Assembly (NCBI RefSeq): GCF_001990485.1
Contig: NZ_LBFC01000015.1
Coordinates: 36,376 to 100,375, forward strand
Length of the DNA: 64,000 nt
Source: Thermosipho affectus
Lineage (GTDB): Bacteria; Thermotogota; Thermotogae; Thermotogales; Fervidobacteriaceae
Direction: 5' to 3'
Made by a program: the position numbers and the translations under genes. The notes beneath the pieces are model-generated. The model had not been told where the DNA came from. It made no database searches and saw only the letters and a list, made by a program, of their open reading frames with translations. Shown here in pieces: positions 26,315-35,835 of the stretch (position 1 is its first letter; each line of letters opens with the position of its first letter).

Positions 26315-27268
26315 CTACTCCACCCTTTCAATCTTAAACATTGTTAATGCCTTTTCTATATCTTCAAATTTTGGTGGAACTTTCGCTTTATACCATGTCT
26401 TTGCAAGTACAGCTGCATATCCAAATTTTGCAATTTCGATAAGATCTTCTGTCTCAAAACATTTATACACCATAGCAGCCATATAGGTATCCCCAGTTCC
26501 CAATAAATGAGCATGGTCTATTTCAACAAGTGGTTTTATAAACCAAACTCCATCAGATGTCACAATAATATCGTAATCTATCTTGTACGAAAGAACCGCC
26601 ATCTTTACACCGTACCTTATTAATTCTTTTCCACCATCAATATAATCCTGTTCGCTTTCTAATTCTTTACCAAAGAGCACTTTATCTTTCCTGAAATCTG
26701 GTCTAATTATACAAGGAGCATCTATCTTTATCGATTCCCTTGAAATTTCATCCCTTGTTTCCCAAAAAACTCTTTTTCCGTGTTTTTTTGCTATCTTTGT
26801 CAAATCACCATAGAATTGTACTGGTACTCCCTGAGGGATACTCCCAGAAATAACAACTGCATCAGAGGAAGGTACTATCAAGGTATACCTTCTTAAAAAA
26901 TGATTTATATCCTCAATAGGTACCCTCGGACCTGCGGAATTTAGCTCAGTAAGCGTGTGATTCTCCTCATCCACAATCACTATGTTTTCCCTTGTTTCAT
27001 TTTCAATATGTACAAAATTCGTTGTTATTAAATTTGAAATGTTCCGTAGCTCAGATAAAACTATGTCTCCTACATAGCCTCCAATAAAACCTGTAACAAT
27101 AGATTTTACGCCAAATGACGATAAATCAATCGCAACATTTATGGATTTTCCACCAGGTGACATTCTTGAAAATTCAGGTTCTAATCTATGGAGTTTATTT
27201 ACTGTAAAATTGTTAATATAAAACTCCCTGTCTAATGCAGGATTCAAACAAACGGCAAGGACTGACAA
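26315..27268 (-). CDS. PfkB-family sugar kinase (1-phosphofructokinase-like)
   Basis: 317 residues from TTG 27268, five bases after GAGGTGA. The FruK/LacC-type opening CLNPALDREFYI is present, with SPGGKSINVA near residue 40 and the catalytic LLGTGDTYMAAM near 255. The anion hole GTGD is intact. 1-phosphofructokinase or tagatose-6-phosphate kinase are the nearest groups. It is not next to PTS genes, and lies between an ABC-like ATPase gene (overlapping at its end) and a CBS protein gene. Confidence 0.8.
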   Translation of the reverse strand: MSVLAVCLNPALDREFYINNFTVNKLHRLEPEFSRMSPGGKSINVAIDLSSFGVKSIVTGFIGGYVGDIVLSELRNISNLITTNFVHIENETRENIVIVDEENHTLTELNSAGPRVPIEDINHFLRRYTLIVPSSDAVVISGSIPQGVPVQFYGDLTKIAKKHGKRVFWETRDEISRESIKIDAPCIIRPDFRKDKVLFGKELESEQDYIDGGKELIRYGVKMAVLSYKIDYDIIVTSDGVWFIKPLVEIDHAHLLGTGDTYMAAMVYKCFETEDLIEIAKFGYAAVLAKTWYKAKVPPKFEDIEKALTMFKIERVE

Positions 27269-27273
27269 AAAAA

Positions 27274-27984
27274 TCACCTCACAATTGTATAATCTTTTGG
27301 CTTTCCCTCAAATTCAATTTTACCATTTTTCATTGAAATTAACAAATCCGATAAAGGAAGGAAACGCTTAAAAAAGCGCGTGGCAATTATTAACGATTTT
27401 TCGTTTGAAACTACGTTTTGCTTTAAAATTTTAGAAACAACCTGCAAGTGATCATCATCTAAGTGGTCTAATATGCAATCTAAAATAACTATCTGAGAAT
27501 TTTTCAGGTATGAGACAAAAAGAAGAGTTAATATCTTCTCCAAAACATAAAACGATGACAGGCGTGTCTCAAAACCGTTGGGAAGTGATTTTAAGATACC
27601 AAAATCATCCAATATTGAAAGATAACTATCAAAAGAAAGCAACTCCTCATCTGTAGCCAGTTCCAAAAATTCACCAAAAGTTAAATAATCTAACGCCTCA
27701 AAGAAGTTCGTGTCAATGTATAAAACCTTACTCCTCAAATCCTTTACATCATACTCAAAAAGGTCCTTTCCACATATATTTACACTTCCCACATACCTTA
27801 TATCATTATACACTTCTTCATTTAATCGTGCAAAAGAGCGCAAAAGGGCAGATTTAGAAGAACCACGGGGTCCATAAAGTACCATAATTTCGCCTGTATT
27901 TAAAGAGAAATTAATGTTTTCAAAAAGCGGGATATTATTTGAATAGGCGGAAAAATCAATTACTTCAAGATTTTTCTTTTCCAT
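27274..27984 (-). CDS. Degenerate ABC-type ATPase without permease
   Basis: 236 residues. The P-loop YGPRGSSKSALLRS (about 37-50) is good, but the signature position reads LSSFYVLEK in place of LSGGQ and Walker B reads IVILDCILDHLD, lacking the catalytic Glu. A switch-like IATRFFK replaces the His loop. It therefore probably binds nucleotide but hydrolyses poorly. No membrane partner is adjacent. The start at ATG 27984 lies inside the 3' end of the upstream 47-codon gene, so translation is coupled. Confidence 0.75.
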   Translation of the reverse strand: MEKKNLEVIDFSAYSNNIPLFENINFSLNTGEIMVLYGPRGSSKSALLRSFARLNEEVYNDIRYVGSVNICGKDLFEYDVKDLRSKVLYIDTNFFEALDYLTFGEFLELATDEELLSFDSYLSILDDFGILKSLPNGFETRLSSFYVLEKILTLLFVSYLKNSQIVILDCILDHLDDDHLQVVSKILKQNVVSNEKSLIIATRFFKRFLPLSDLLISMKNGKIEFEGKPKDYTIVR

Positions 27985-28108
27985 TTTTTCCACCACTACT
28001 CACCATATCTTTCAATCTTTTTTCCAACTCCTTTTTCGCTTCCTTATTACCTGAGGAGGTTAATTTTATAAGCTCGATCTGTGATAATATCTTAACGTTC
28101 TTTGCCAT
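27965..28108 (-). CDS. 47-residue basic protein heading the gyrB operon
   Basis: A short frame MAKNVKILSQIELIKLTSSG... of 47 codons begins at ATG 28108, behind a strong CGGAGGTGG. It overlaps the ABC-like gene by 20 bases. It is rich in Lys and Glu (KEAKKELEKRLKDM), probably a two-helix protein. I recognise no family. The strong ribosome site and overlap are the evidence that it is a real gene. Confidence 0.65.
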   Translation of the reverse strand: MAKNVKILSQIELIKLTSSGNKEAKKELEKRLKDMVSSGGKNGKEKS

Positions 28109-28325
28109 ACTACACCACCTCCGCTACAACATCTCACCTCTATTTTACACCTTTTTTATTAATTTTACTTTTAAGTGTTTTTACATTTTTTCAAAGAAAG
28201 TTACGGTTGAGTGTGAATTTTTTCTCTACCAAAACAAAAACAATCACAAATACTACATCTTTAAAATAGAATATTTATCCAAGATTAATACTTTAATATT
28301 TATTTATACTTACAAATTTTAAAAT

Positions 28326-28350
28326 AAATGGGCACACAATGTGCCCATTT
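28326..28350. terminator. Terminator after the surface-lipoprotein operon
   Basis: Stem AAATGGGCACA / TGTGCCCATTT with loop CAA (28326-28336 with 28340-28350), four bases after the stop of the lipoprotein gene on the minus strand. Confidence 0.85.
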
Positions 28351-28353
28351 TAC

Positions 28354-28944
28354 TTACTTAATTTGAATCCTTTTTACCTTAACATCGCCCAAAGCCTCTG
28401 TTTCAATCCGTTTTGTTCCAACTATACTTTTACTTAACACAGATATCAAATAATTCCCCGCTATTATATTTTCATCACTTGATAAAATGTCTCTATTTTC
28501 TATCCACTCTTTATCAAGCATATCATCCAGCCAAACGTTAAATTTTGCTGCATTGAGTTTATATGTATAAAGTACAATTTGACCTTTTAGGTTTTTTTGA
28601 ATTTCGGCAAAGTTTTCCTGTAAATCCTTTTTTATTTTGAGGTTAATAGTTACCTTTTTTCCATCAAATGTGTATGTATAATCAAACATATTTGTATCAA
28701 GTACCACACTATTTATCTTTGAAAGCTTTTTTTCTACCCCAACTTGCCTATTAGCCAATACAATATCAAAGCCATTTATCTTTCCACTAACGTATACATC
28801 CTTTCCATATGGGTCTTTTATTTCAACTAATGTTTGAATATTTACTACCTTATCTGTGGAATTACTCACACCTCTATTAAAAATACCACAACTACTCAAA
28901 ATAACTAGCAACGCTATACCTAAAGTATATATTATTTTCTTCAT
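28354..28944 (-). CDS. Hypothetical lipoprotein
   Basis: 196 residues. A signal peptide ends in the lipobox LSSC with Cys19. The mature part is beta-rich (VYVSGKINGFDIVLANRQ, VTINLKIKKDL) with no family I can name. It is the last gene of a three-gene operon encoding secreted proteins and shares its AGGGAGGG ribosome site style. Probably located at the inner membrane or toga side. Confidence 0.8.
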   Translation of the reverse strand: MKKIIYTLGIALLVILSSCGIFNRGVSNSTDKVVNIQTLVEIKDPYGKDVYVSGKINGFDIVLANRQVGVEKKLSKINSVVLDTNMFDYTYTFDGKKVTINLKIKKDLQENFAEIQKNLKGQIVLYTYKLNAAKFNVWLDDMLDKEWIENRDILSSDENIIAGNYLISVLSKSIVGTKRIETEALGDVKVKRIQIK

Positions 28945-28958
28945 AAATTTTCCCTCCC

Positions 28959-31709
28959 TTAATTTCCAGAATACTCTATATTAGTAGAAGGCGGTGTATA
29001 TCCATACATAACCAAGAATACGTTTAAATCCATTTCATCTATTACTCCATCTTTTTCAGAAAATCCAGGAATATATCCCCTATTTGGTGGCATAAAATCA
29101 ACACGCGGCCCTATATCATATGTGGGATCATATACACCATTTTTTTGATAATTATACAAAGCATTTCTAAACATTAGATAATCATCTATATCCACAACTC
29201 CATCTAAATTAAAATCTCCAGGTAGCGTTAAATATTTATTTGCAATAAATTTATTCTTTGAAAGTAATCCTCTTTCAACAGGGTTGTTTTTTAGTTGTGT
29301 ATAAAGTTCTATGTTAAATAAATCAAAATACCTTGCTTGATTATTAAAGTAAAGATAAGTATTAGTTGCAAAATCCAACCACAAACTTATAGTAGCAACC
29401 CTCGTATCTTGTGAAACTCCACTCCTTGAAATTTCTTCAAAAACAAGCTTTAAATAATCATCTCTTGTAACACTTAAATCCGTATTTTCCACAAACGATG
29501 GATTTACATCAATAGAAGTTATTGTAGAAAGAGACATGGAAATTTCAGGACTTGTGAGTGTTGCATACAATGTACTTGACAAAGCTCCTTTTGCAGCATC
29601 TATTAATATAAACGCCCTTGCTTTGCTTTCCGCGTACATTGGCACAACAAAGGTTACAGTACCTGTAAGTTCCGTGTAGTAAATTTCAATATAAGTAGGC
29701 GCACGCTTGGTATCATCAACTCCTAAGTTTAAAGTATCAATAGATTTATAGTCAAAAGATTTATATCCCCACAAACTATTTGAATCCCATTGATATACCT
29801 TCCACTTATACGCAAAAGCAGTAGAAGGTATAGTAATACTGGTAAATGGTGTGTATGCATCTATCGTCTTTACCGTTTCGCCCTTTCCAAAATTTACCAT
29901 TTCAGATGCAACGCTATCCGGTAAGTTGTACTTTATTAGTATAGCATACGTAGAATCTGCTAAAATATCTGCTTCTTTATCATCATATCCAAATAAAATA
30001 GTTGCTTGATTACTTTCAAGATAAGGAACATCCAATCCTGGTATCCCAGAATCAAATTGTCTAAATGCAAACGTTGCATCCACAATTGGAGAACTAATAA
30101 CATTATTTGTTACGTTGCTTATAAAAGAATCGTTAAAAAGCAAAGTTGTAGTAGTTTCTGTTGCAAATTTTATTAGTAATTTATCAAGACCAGCTCTTCC
30201 AGATGGTATTGGATCATTTACCGATTGATCCGTGTTATTCAAATTTGGATTAGTTGTGTATTGCACCGTTGTATGCGATGAAATATCACCACTATCAGAT
30301 ATTGAAACAACTGTCGCATCAAACAATATTCCATATTTACCATTTGTATCATTTAAATTCTCCTTAGAAAGCTCTATTCCAGAATACCAATCTTTTGCTT
30401 TTAAAGTGATACTAGTCCGGAATGTTGGTGCATCGGCATCAACAAAACCTGTTCTATACGAATTTTGACCTTCCATTGCCCAAAAACCATATGGTCCCTT
30501 TGCATCTACAGTATATGCATACACTTTATCATGGCTTGTTGTAAATGCTATGATATAAACTTCTTCATTTACAGAAGAAAGTGGAACCATTGCAGGAGAG
30601 CTTATAATTGAAAATGTTTCACTTACATCTTTTTCCCATTCTTTAGCAAAACTATAATCATCATAGCTCATTGAATAAACCACTATCTTACCAGAGCTTT
30701 CCGCATTAAGTAATGTAAAAATATAAATCTTATTTTCTGAAGATTTTTTAAACAAAAGAGGTGTAGTGGCAAATCTATATCCAGATCCAAAATCGTTGTA
30801 AATGGAATATGAGGCAACTTTAAACAAGTCATCAGAAACTCTTACTACATGAATTGTTCCAAGGTCATCAAAAACATAAACGTACCCTTTTGAGTCAACC
30901 AAAACACCAGCGGCCATACTGGAATTTCCCAATTTTATAAAATCTACATCTGAGTTTACCCCTTCAGGTGGAATCCTATACAATGTACCTCCACGACTTA
31001 CAGCGTAAATAAAACCTTCACTATATGCCATTGGTGTTTCAAAATCTCCGCCCAATTGAATCTTATTAACGTTTGCCGTTAAATTAAAAGAACTATCAAG
31101 CGCTATTTTGTAAAAATTACCACTTTTATCTAAAACAAACAATGCGTCTTTTTTTGGAGATAAAATAGGTGCTATTTCTACAGGTCCATCGGTTCCATAA
31201 AAATCATTTGTAGTGGTAAATGTATCAGTTCCCATATCGTAAACCAAGTGGTAGACTCCATGCCCTCCATCCAAACCTATTCCAACATATATGTGGATGT
31301 TACTTCCATCTGCAAATGCTACAGCTGCCCTTGATACATTACCGCTAATTTCTACTTTTTTACTTGTGGCATTTGTCCTTACATTAACATAGCTTTTTCC
31401 ATTGTAATTTGAAGTAACATACACAATGTAATTATTATTGAGTATTATAGGATAACTTATATGTTTCCAACCAACTCCTCCATCTGGAGTTCCATAATTC
31501 CCCGTTATATTCCCCAATCTATTTATAACATAGTAATACGAATCTTTACTTAAAAAATGTATATCTCCCGTCTGCTTTACTGCAACACCACCACCTTGGA
31601 CATATCCCGTAGGAGACAATTCGATATAATCATTTTCCCAAAGCGGTGATATATTAATAGCTAAAACAAAAACTGAAATAATAGAAAACAAAAAAACCCA
31701 TTTTTTCAT
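28959..31709 (-). CDS. Large secreted beta-propeller-like protein with dockerin-type calcium repeats
   Basis: 916 residues from ATG 31709, preceded by GGAGGTG. A signal peptide (about 1-18) precedes a region of PQQ/WD-like strands (FIYAVSRGGTLYRIP, YVFDDLGTIHVV, AYTVDAKGPYGFWAMEGQ), consistent with a beta-propeller, then Ig-like beta domains. Near the C-terminus GDFNLDGVVDIDDY is a dockerin-type EF-hand, with a second at DGVIDEMDLN. A cohesin or cellulosome role is not implied. It may be a toga-associated surface protein. Operon with two lipoproteins. Confidence 0.8.
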   Translation of the reverse strand: MKKWVFLFSIISVFVLAINISPLWENDYIELSPTGYVQGGGVAVKQTGDIHFLSKDSYYYVINRLGNITGNYGTPDGGVGWKHISYPIILNNNYIVYVTSNYNGKSYVNVRTNATSKKVEISGNVSRAAVAFADGSNIHIYVGIGLDGGHGVYHLVYDMGTDTFTTTNDFYGTDGPVEIAPILSPKKDALFVLDKSGNFYKIALDSSFNLTANVNKIQLGGDFETPMAYSEGFIYAVSRGGTLYRIPPEGVNSDVDFIKLGNSSMAAGVLVDSKGYVYVFDDLGTIHVVRVSDDLFKVASYSIYNDFGSGYRFATTPLLFKKSSENKIYIFTLLNAESSGKIVVYSMSYDDYSFAKEWEKDVSETFSIISSPAMVPLSSVNEEVYIIAFTTSHDKVYAYTVDAKGPYGFWAMEGQNSYRTGFVDADAPTFRTSITLKAKDWYSGIELSKENLNDTNGKYGILFDATVVSISDSGDISSHTTVQYTTNPNLNNTDQSVNDPIPSGRAGLDKLLIKFATETTTTLLFNDSFISNVTNNVISSPIVDATFAFRQFDSGIPGLDVPYLESNQATILFGYDDKEADILADSTYAILIKYNLPDSVASEMVNFGKGETVKTIDAYTPFTSITIPSTAFAYKWKVYQWDSNSLWGYKSFDYKSIDTLNLGVDDTKRAPTYIEIYYTELTGTVTFVVPMYAESKARAFILIDAAKGALSSTLYATLTSPEISMSLSTITSIDVNPSFVENTDLSVTRDDYLKLVFEEISRSGVSQDTRVATISLWLDFATNTYLYFNNQARYFDLFNIELYTQLKNNPVERGLLSKNKFIANKYLTLPGDFNLDGVVDIDDYLMFRNALYNYQKNGVYDPTYDIGPRVDFMPPNRGYIPGFSEKDGVIDEMDLNVFLVMYGYTPPSTNIEYSGN

Positions 31710-31726
31710 CTTACACACCTCCAAAA

Positions 31727-33256
31727 TCAGTATCCTGTTATAACGGTAAATACATCTTCTCCTGTATATTCATTCCCTTCTTTATCCTTCACTCCTTTAA
31801 CAAATAGGTAAAAATATCCATACCCAATAGACGTGTTAACTGTAAAAGTTGCCTGTTTTTCATCGTTTGAAATCTCACTTAAATTCATCTCCAAAACATC
31901 GTAAAAATCTGAATAGTGATCTTCTCTTATATACAACACAGGTGTAGAAGTCTTTGATATACCTCCTGGATCTTCAAAACACACGCTTATAGTGTTACTA
32001 CCAATAGGTATCCTATTATTATCCGTCTTATCTAAAACCTTCCCATTAACGGTCATAGCTTTTAACTTAGGTGCGTTAGTGTCGTTTACAGATACAAATA
32101 TTTCATTTATACCTGCTCTTCCACTTTCATCTTCTGCATATACCGTTATATAGTGTCCACCTTCTTCTACTATCCACTCAACATACGTTTGATCTACCGT
32201 TTCAAAATATTTCTTACCGTCTATAAAGTATATAATTTTTCTAAAATTTATACTTTCAACCGGCACCACAGAAATTATCGTAGAATGTCCCGGGATAAGA
32301 TTTGATTCATTGGAAATTGCTATCTCAAAATTTAAATAAGTATCCCCTATTAATATTCTTTTTCCTATCATAGATTTTTTACCTAACCAGTCAGTTGCCT
32401 TAACTATTAACGAGTGATCTCCTGTTTCTAATTTGTTTAACTGTACCGGGATATTTTTTAATTCTTTTTGATCCACACTATCTTGTAATTTTAACTCTCC
32501 ATCCAAATAAACCTCATAACTTGAAAGCTTTACATCATCTGAGATATCGACATTTATTAAAATATTTGAATTTGTTGGGTAAGAGAATTTTGAATGTATT
32601 ACAATTTGCGGTGCCTCATTATCAATAGGTAAAATATTTAAAGAAATTTTTGTGGAATCTTCAGCACCTATTAAATTATCGACTTTTATGAAAAACTCTT
32701 TATCACCGCTTTCATCGAACTTTCCCAAATTCAAAAATATCTCTCCAGGTTTTAGCATAGTTGAAATTTCTTTTTTTCCATATTTTGAAAGACCTTCTGT
32801 TTCTATATTCACCTCTGGATTTTTGGAATTTACGTCTAAATACAATATTACATCATCACCTACAAAAATCTTGCTTGGAATAACAGATATATTTTTTATC
32901 AATGGCTGTGATGGATCATAAACGTAAAGTTTTGGTTTATAATCCTCGTATTTTTTTCCATCCAAAAGAGATATAACACTTGCCTTTAGTGAATATTTTC
33001 CAGGCTTATCAAAGGAGACATTTATCGTCTCTGGAACTTTTCCAAAATTTTTTACTATCTTTCTATTGTACTCATCAACTATTTCCAAGGTTCCACTTTT
33101 TGCGCCGATCAAATCTCCACTCACGACTATCTGCGCTTCTTTTGAAGCCTCCACCACATCAGGTGCAATTATCTCTAATTTAAAACTATCATCATTTGTT
33201 GTACATGCCATAACAATAAAAAGTAAAACGGACAATAAAATTATTATTTTTTTCAA
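31727..33256 (-). CDS. Ig-like repeat lipoprotein
   Basis: 509 residues from TTG 33256, behind GGAGGTGG. The signal peptide ends in FIVMACTT, giving a lipidated Cys. About five beta-sandwich repeats follow with recurring endings such as GKYSLKASV, GDHSLIVKATDWLGKKS, GHYITVYAEDESGR and a final FYLFVKGVKDKEGNEYTG. These resemble bacterial Ig-like or cadherin-like adhesion domains. It heads the operon with the 916-residue propeller protein. The name is by architecture only. Confidence 0.75.
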   Translation of the reverse strand: MKKIIILLSVLLFIVMACTTNDDSFKLEIIAPDVVEASKEAQIVVSGDLIGAKSGTLEIVDEYNRKIVKNFGKVPETINVSFDKPGKYSLKASVISLLDGKKYEDYKPKLYVYDPSQPLIKNISVIPSKIFVGDDVILYLDVNSKNPEVNIETEGLSKYGKKEISTMLKPGEIFLNLGKFDESGDKEFFIKVDNLIGAEDSTKISLNILPIDNEAPQIVIHSKFSYPTNSNILINVDISDDVKLSSYEVYLDGELKLQDSVDQKELKNIPVQLNKLETGDHSLIVKATDWLGKKSMIGKRILIGDTYLNFEIAISNESNLIPGHSTIISVVPVESINFRKIIYFIDGKKYFETVDQTYVEWIVEEGGHYITVYAEDESGRAGINEIFVSVNDTNAPKLKAMTVNGKVLDKTDNNRIPIGSNTISVCFEDPGGISKTSTPVLYIREDHYSDFYDVLEMNLSEISNDEKQATFTVNTSIGYGYFYLFVKGVKDKEGNEYTGEDVFTVITGY

Positions 33257-33394
33257 ATTCCCACCTCCATACCTCTCATGTATTATTTTTCTATACATAT
33301 TTTTTGTTACCCTAAAATTTAAATGAATGTTCTTCAACATTCCCCAAAAGTGCTATAGCAAGAATCATTCTAGTTACTAAAACTATTGCTATAA

Positions 33395-33429
33395 AAAAGC
33401 AACACAAGGAAAACCTGTGTTGCTTTTCA
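33395..33429 (-). terminator. Terminator of the glycan-modification cluster
   Basis: On the minus strand AAAAGCAACACAGG and CCTTGTGTTGCTTTT form a stem with a one-base bulge, followed by T residues. It lies about 130 bases after the methyltransferase stop in a 300-base gap (33257-33557) that otherwise shows nothing I can name. Confidence 0.8.
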
Positions 33430-33557
33430 TTTACAACAACTTACTAACAAATCATTTCAATGAAATTTCTAGACATTTCATAGGTAAATTAAACGTTTTA
33501 AAATATCACTTCTTTCATTAATCTGCATGCTTTTTTACGTTTTACTCCAATTCCGTT

Positions 33558-34328
33558 TCAAAATTCTGCAATAACAAGCACTGTATCTCTAAAAATTGAA
33601 TTTGAAAATTTTTCTGGTATGTTTTTCAAATATCTATCAAGAAATACTAGATTCTTTACCTTAAAACCTGCCAAAGTTACGGTTTTCATCAAAGTAAAAC
33701 CTGAAAACCAATATTTATGGTCAGTATTTACAATTTCCATATTGTTAAACCCTTGTATTATATTTTCCCATCTATAGGCATTCGGAGCAGATACAACAAG
33801 TTGAGTCGCTTTAAGTTTCTTAATAGCTTTTAGAAATTTTATTGGATTATGAAGATGTTCTATTACATCAAAAACAACTATACTATCCCAGTTTGTTTGT
33901 TTTATAATATCTGGTAATTCATAATAATTTTCAATATTAGCACAAATTATATTTTGAATTCCATACACATCTTTCAAATAACGCACTGCTTCACAATCAA
34001 TATCAATCCCCCAAACTTCTCTAGCTACTTTGAGTATGAAATTATGAATCCACTGTTTAGATTTAATTTTCATACCAATTATATCCATATGATCAGCAAA
34101 TCCTATATGCAAAACTCTTTTATCTTTCAATCGAGATTCTATAAAATTTTTTAAATCTTTGTACTGAGGTGTAACATTGTAGTTTATTATTAGACCTTTG
34201 TCAAAATATTTTCCTTTAAGATATGGTTTAAGTTTTTCAAAATCTTCATATGCGGATAATTTATTATTAGATGTATCTAATCTTTCCTTTTTTGGGTTTT
34301 TGTTAAGTATTATTAATTTTTTTCTCAA
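33558..34328 (-). CDS. SAM-dependent methyltransferase (class I)
   Basis: 256 residues from a TTG start with GAGGAG six bases before. The SAM-binding signature reads VLHIGFADH (about 72-80), with GIDID (about 107) as the acidic loop and SIVVFDVIEHLHNP as motif IV, similar to Methyltransf_11/23 of sugar and lipid methylases. It overlaps the broken glycosyltransferase by 26 bases, so a glycan substrate is likely. The terminator lies about 130 bases downstream. Confidence 0.8.
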   Translation of the reverse strand: MRKKLIILNKNPKKERLDTSNNKLSAYEDFEKLKPYLKGKYFDKGLIINYNVTPQYKDLKNFIESRLKDKRVLHIGFADHMDIIGMKIKSKQWIHNFILKVAREVWGIDIDCEAVRYLKDVYGIQNIICANIENYYELPDIIKQTNWDSIVVFDVIEHLHNPIKFLKAIKKLKATQLVVSAPNAYRWENIIQGFNNMEIVNTDHKYWFSGFTLMKTVTLAGFKVKNLVFLDRYLKNIPEKFSNSIFRDTVLVIAEF

Positions 34329-35719
34329 AACTCTCCTCGTCTGCTAAAATATCACTTAAAACTTTTTTTACTGCATTTATTTGATCTTTAAATGTCCATT
34401 TTCTATTGGTAACATATTGCCTATAGTAAATAGAATTGTAGTTGTTTTCAGTAATTATTCTGCATGCTTCTTCTATATCATTAAATATCCAACGCTTCTC
34501 ATAAAGCTCTTTTGCCCCAAAAAAATTGTGTATCACAGGTTTTATTCCTCTTGCCATTGCTTCCATAATATTATAGGGATGTCCTTCATGAATACTTGTA
34601 GAAAGTACATAGTTTTTATCTCTCCACCATTCTTCCATATCGTCTACCCACCCATAAAAGATTACATTATTCTTTAACCCCATTTCTTCAACCATATATT
34701 TTAAGTACAACTCGTATCTGCTATCTTGAAAATCTCCTGCAATATGAATTTTGTAATGTTTATCAATTTCTGTTAGCTTTTTAATCACCTGAAGTATCAT
34801 AGCAGGATTTTTCTTATGACTTATATGTGCTACCCACGCTATGTTGTATCCTTTACTTCTTTCCATGAAAGGTATCTTTTCTAAATCGATTCCATTGTAA
34901 ATTATTTTACTATCTATTTTTCCTGCAAGACTTGGAAATGTCATTTTCAAAATTTCTCGAATATGCGGAGCTACAAAAATTATTTTGTTCACGTTATTCC
35001 AATTTATTTTTAAAGGAAAATTGGTAAACACTTCGTAACTATGTAATCTCACGAGAACTTTTTTTTTCAACAATTCCTGGATAATTTGTTCCTATCACTG
35101 CTGCTTCGTTGGCCCACTCAAACCATACTATATCAGCCCAGTCTATACTTGCCTTTATTTCCTTATCGTTCCTCACTGCCCACCGTTGGATCCAATATTC
35201 ATCTGATAAACCTTTGATCATATCATCTATGAAGTTATCAAGCCCCATTAAACATATTATCGCAAGTCTTTTTTGCTTCTCTGCTTTTTCTATCCGACTC
35301 TTTAATTTTTTCAGTTTCGCATGCAAAGCTTCTAAATTTTCTGCTGGAGCGTATGATAATGCTTCGTTTATATGCTCAGCTGCTTTGTCGAAAAAACCCT
35401 CAAACATGTAAGTTTCAGCCAGTATATCATGCACCATCCATTCCTTAGGTGAAACGTCGAGAAGTTTCAACGCATACTCTTTAGCCTTAGGGTATTTTTC
35501 AATTTGTAGAAACATTTCTGCAAGGTTAAAAAGTGCATCCAAATTTTGTGGGTCAAGCGATAATGCTTTTTTAAAGTTTAATATCGCTTTGTTTTTTCTG
35601 CTTGTACTGTAATAAGCAAGACCAAGTGCGTTATATTAATAAGGCGTTTTCGCTTTTCCATCAAGAAGTTCTATAATTTTTTTGTATTCTCCGTTTGCTA
35701 AAAATTTCTTAATATTCAC
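34303..35719 (-). pseudogene. TPR-glycosyltransferase (GT4-like), interrupted by a stop and a frameshift
   Basis: Reading from GTG 35719 (GGGAGGGG upstream), the frame gives a TPR-like start, then TAA at 35636-35638, after which the same frame continues with YNALGLAYYSTSRKNKAI and TPR repeats. A second break lies at a run of nine A on the minus strand (35059-35067). Dropping one A joins ...YPGIVEKK to VLVRLHSYEVF and leads into a complete GT4 C-terminal domain (NIAWVAHISHKKNP, IHEGHPYNIMEAMARG). Either it is decayed, slips during transcription, or the read is wrong at the homopolymer. Confidence 0.82.
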
Positions 35720-35835
35720 TCTACCCCTCCCAACGTTATTGCACATTCAACATAACAACATACATTTTTTCTTTAAATCGAACCATATGACTATCTCTAA
35801 TCTCTACAACACTCGCCGCTCTCTCCAGCCTCATT

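Noticed and set aside
21714..28108. Chromosomal replication origin near gyrB
   Set aside because: No dnaA or dnaN gene and no cluster of TTATCCACA boxes is seen. A dciA-gyrB pair alone is not sufficient.
34303..35719. Stop-codon recoding as an explanation for the interrupted genes
   Set aside because: TAA, TAG and TGA all occur as interruptions in different genes, and frameshifts accompany them, so decay or sequence errors explain more than recoding.
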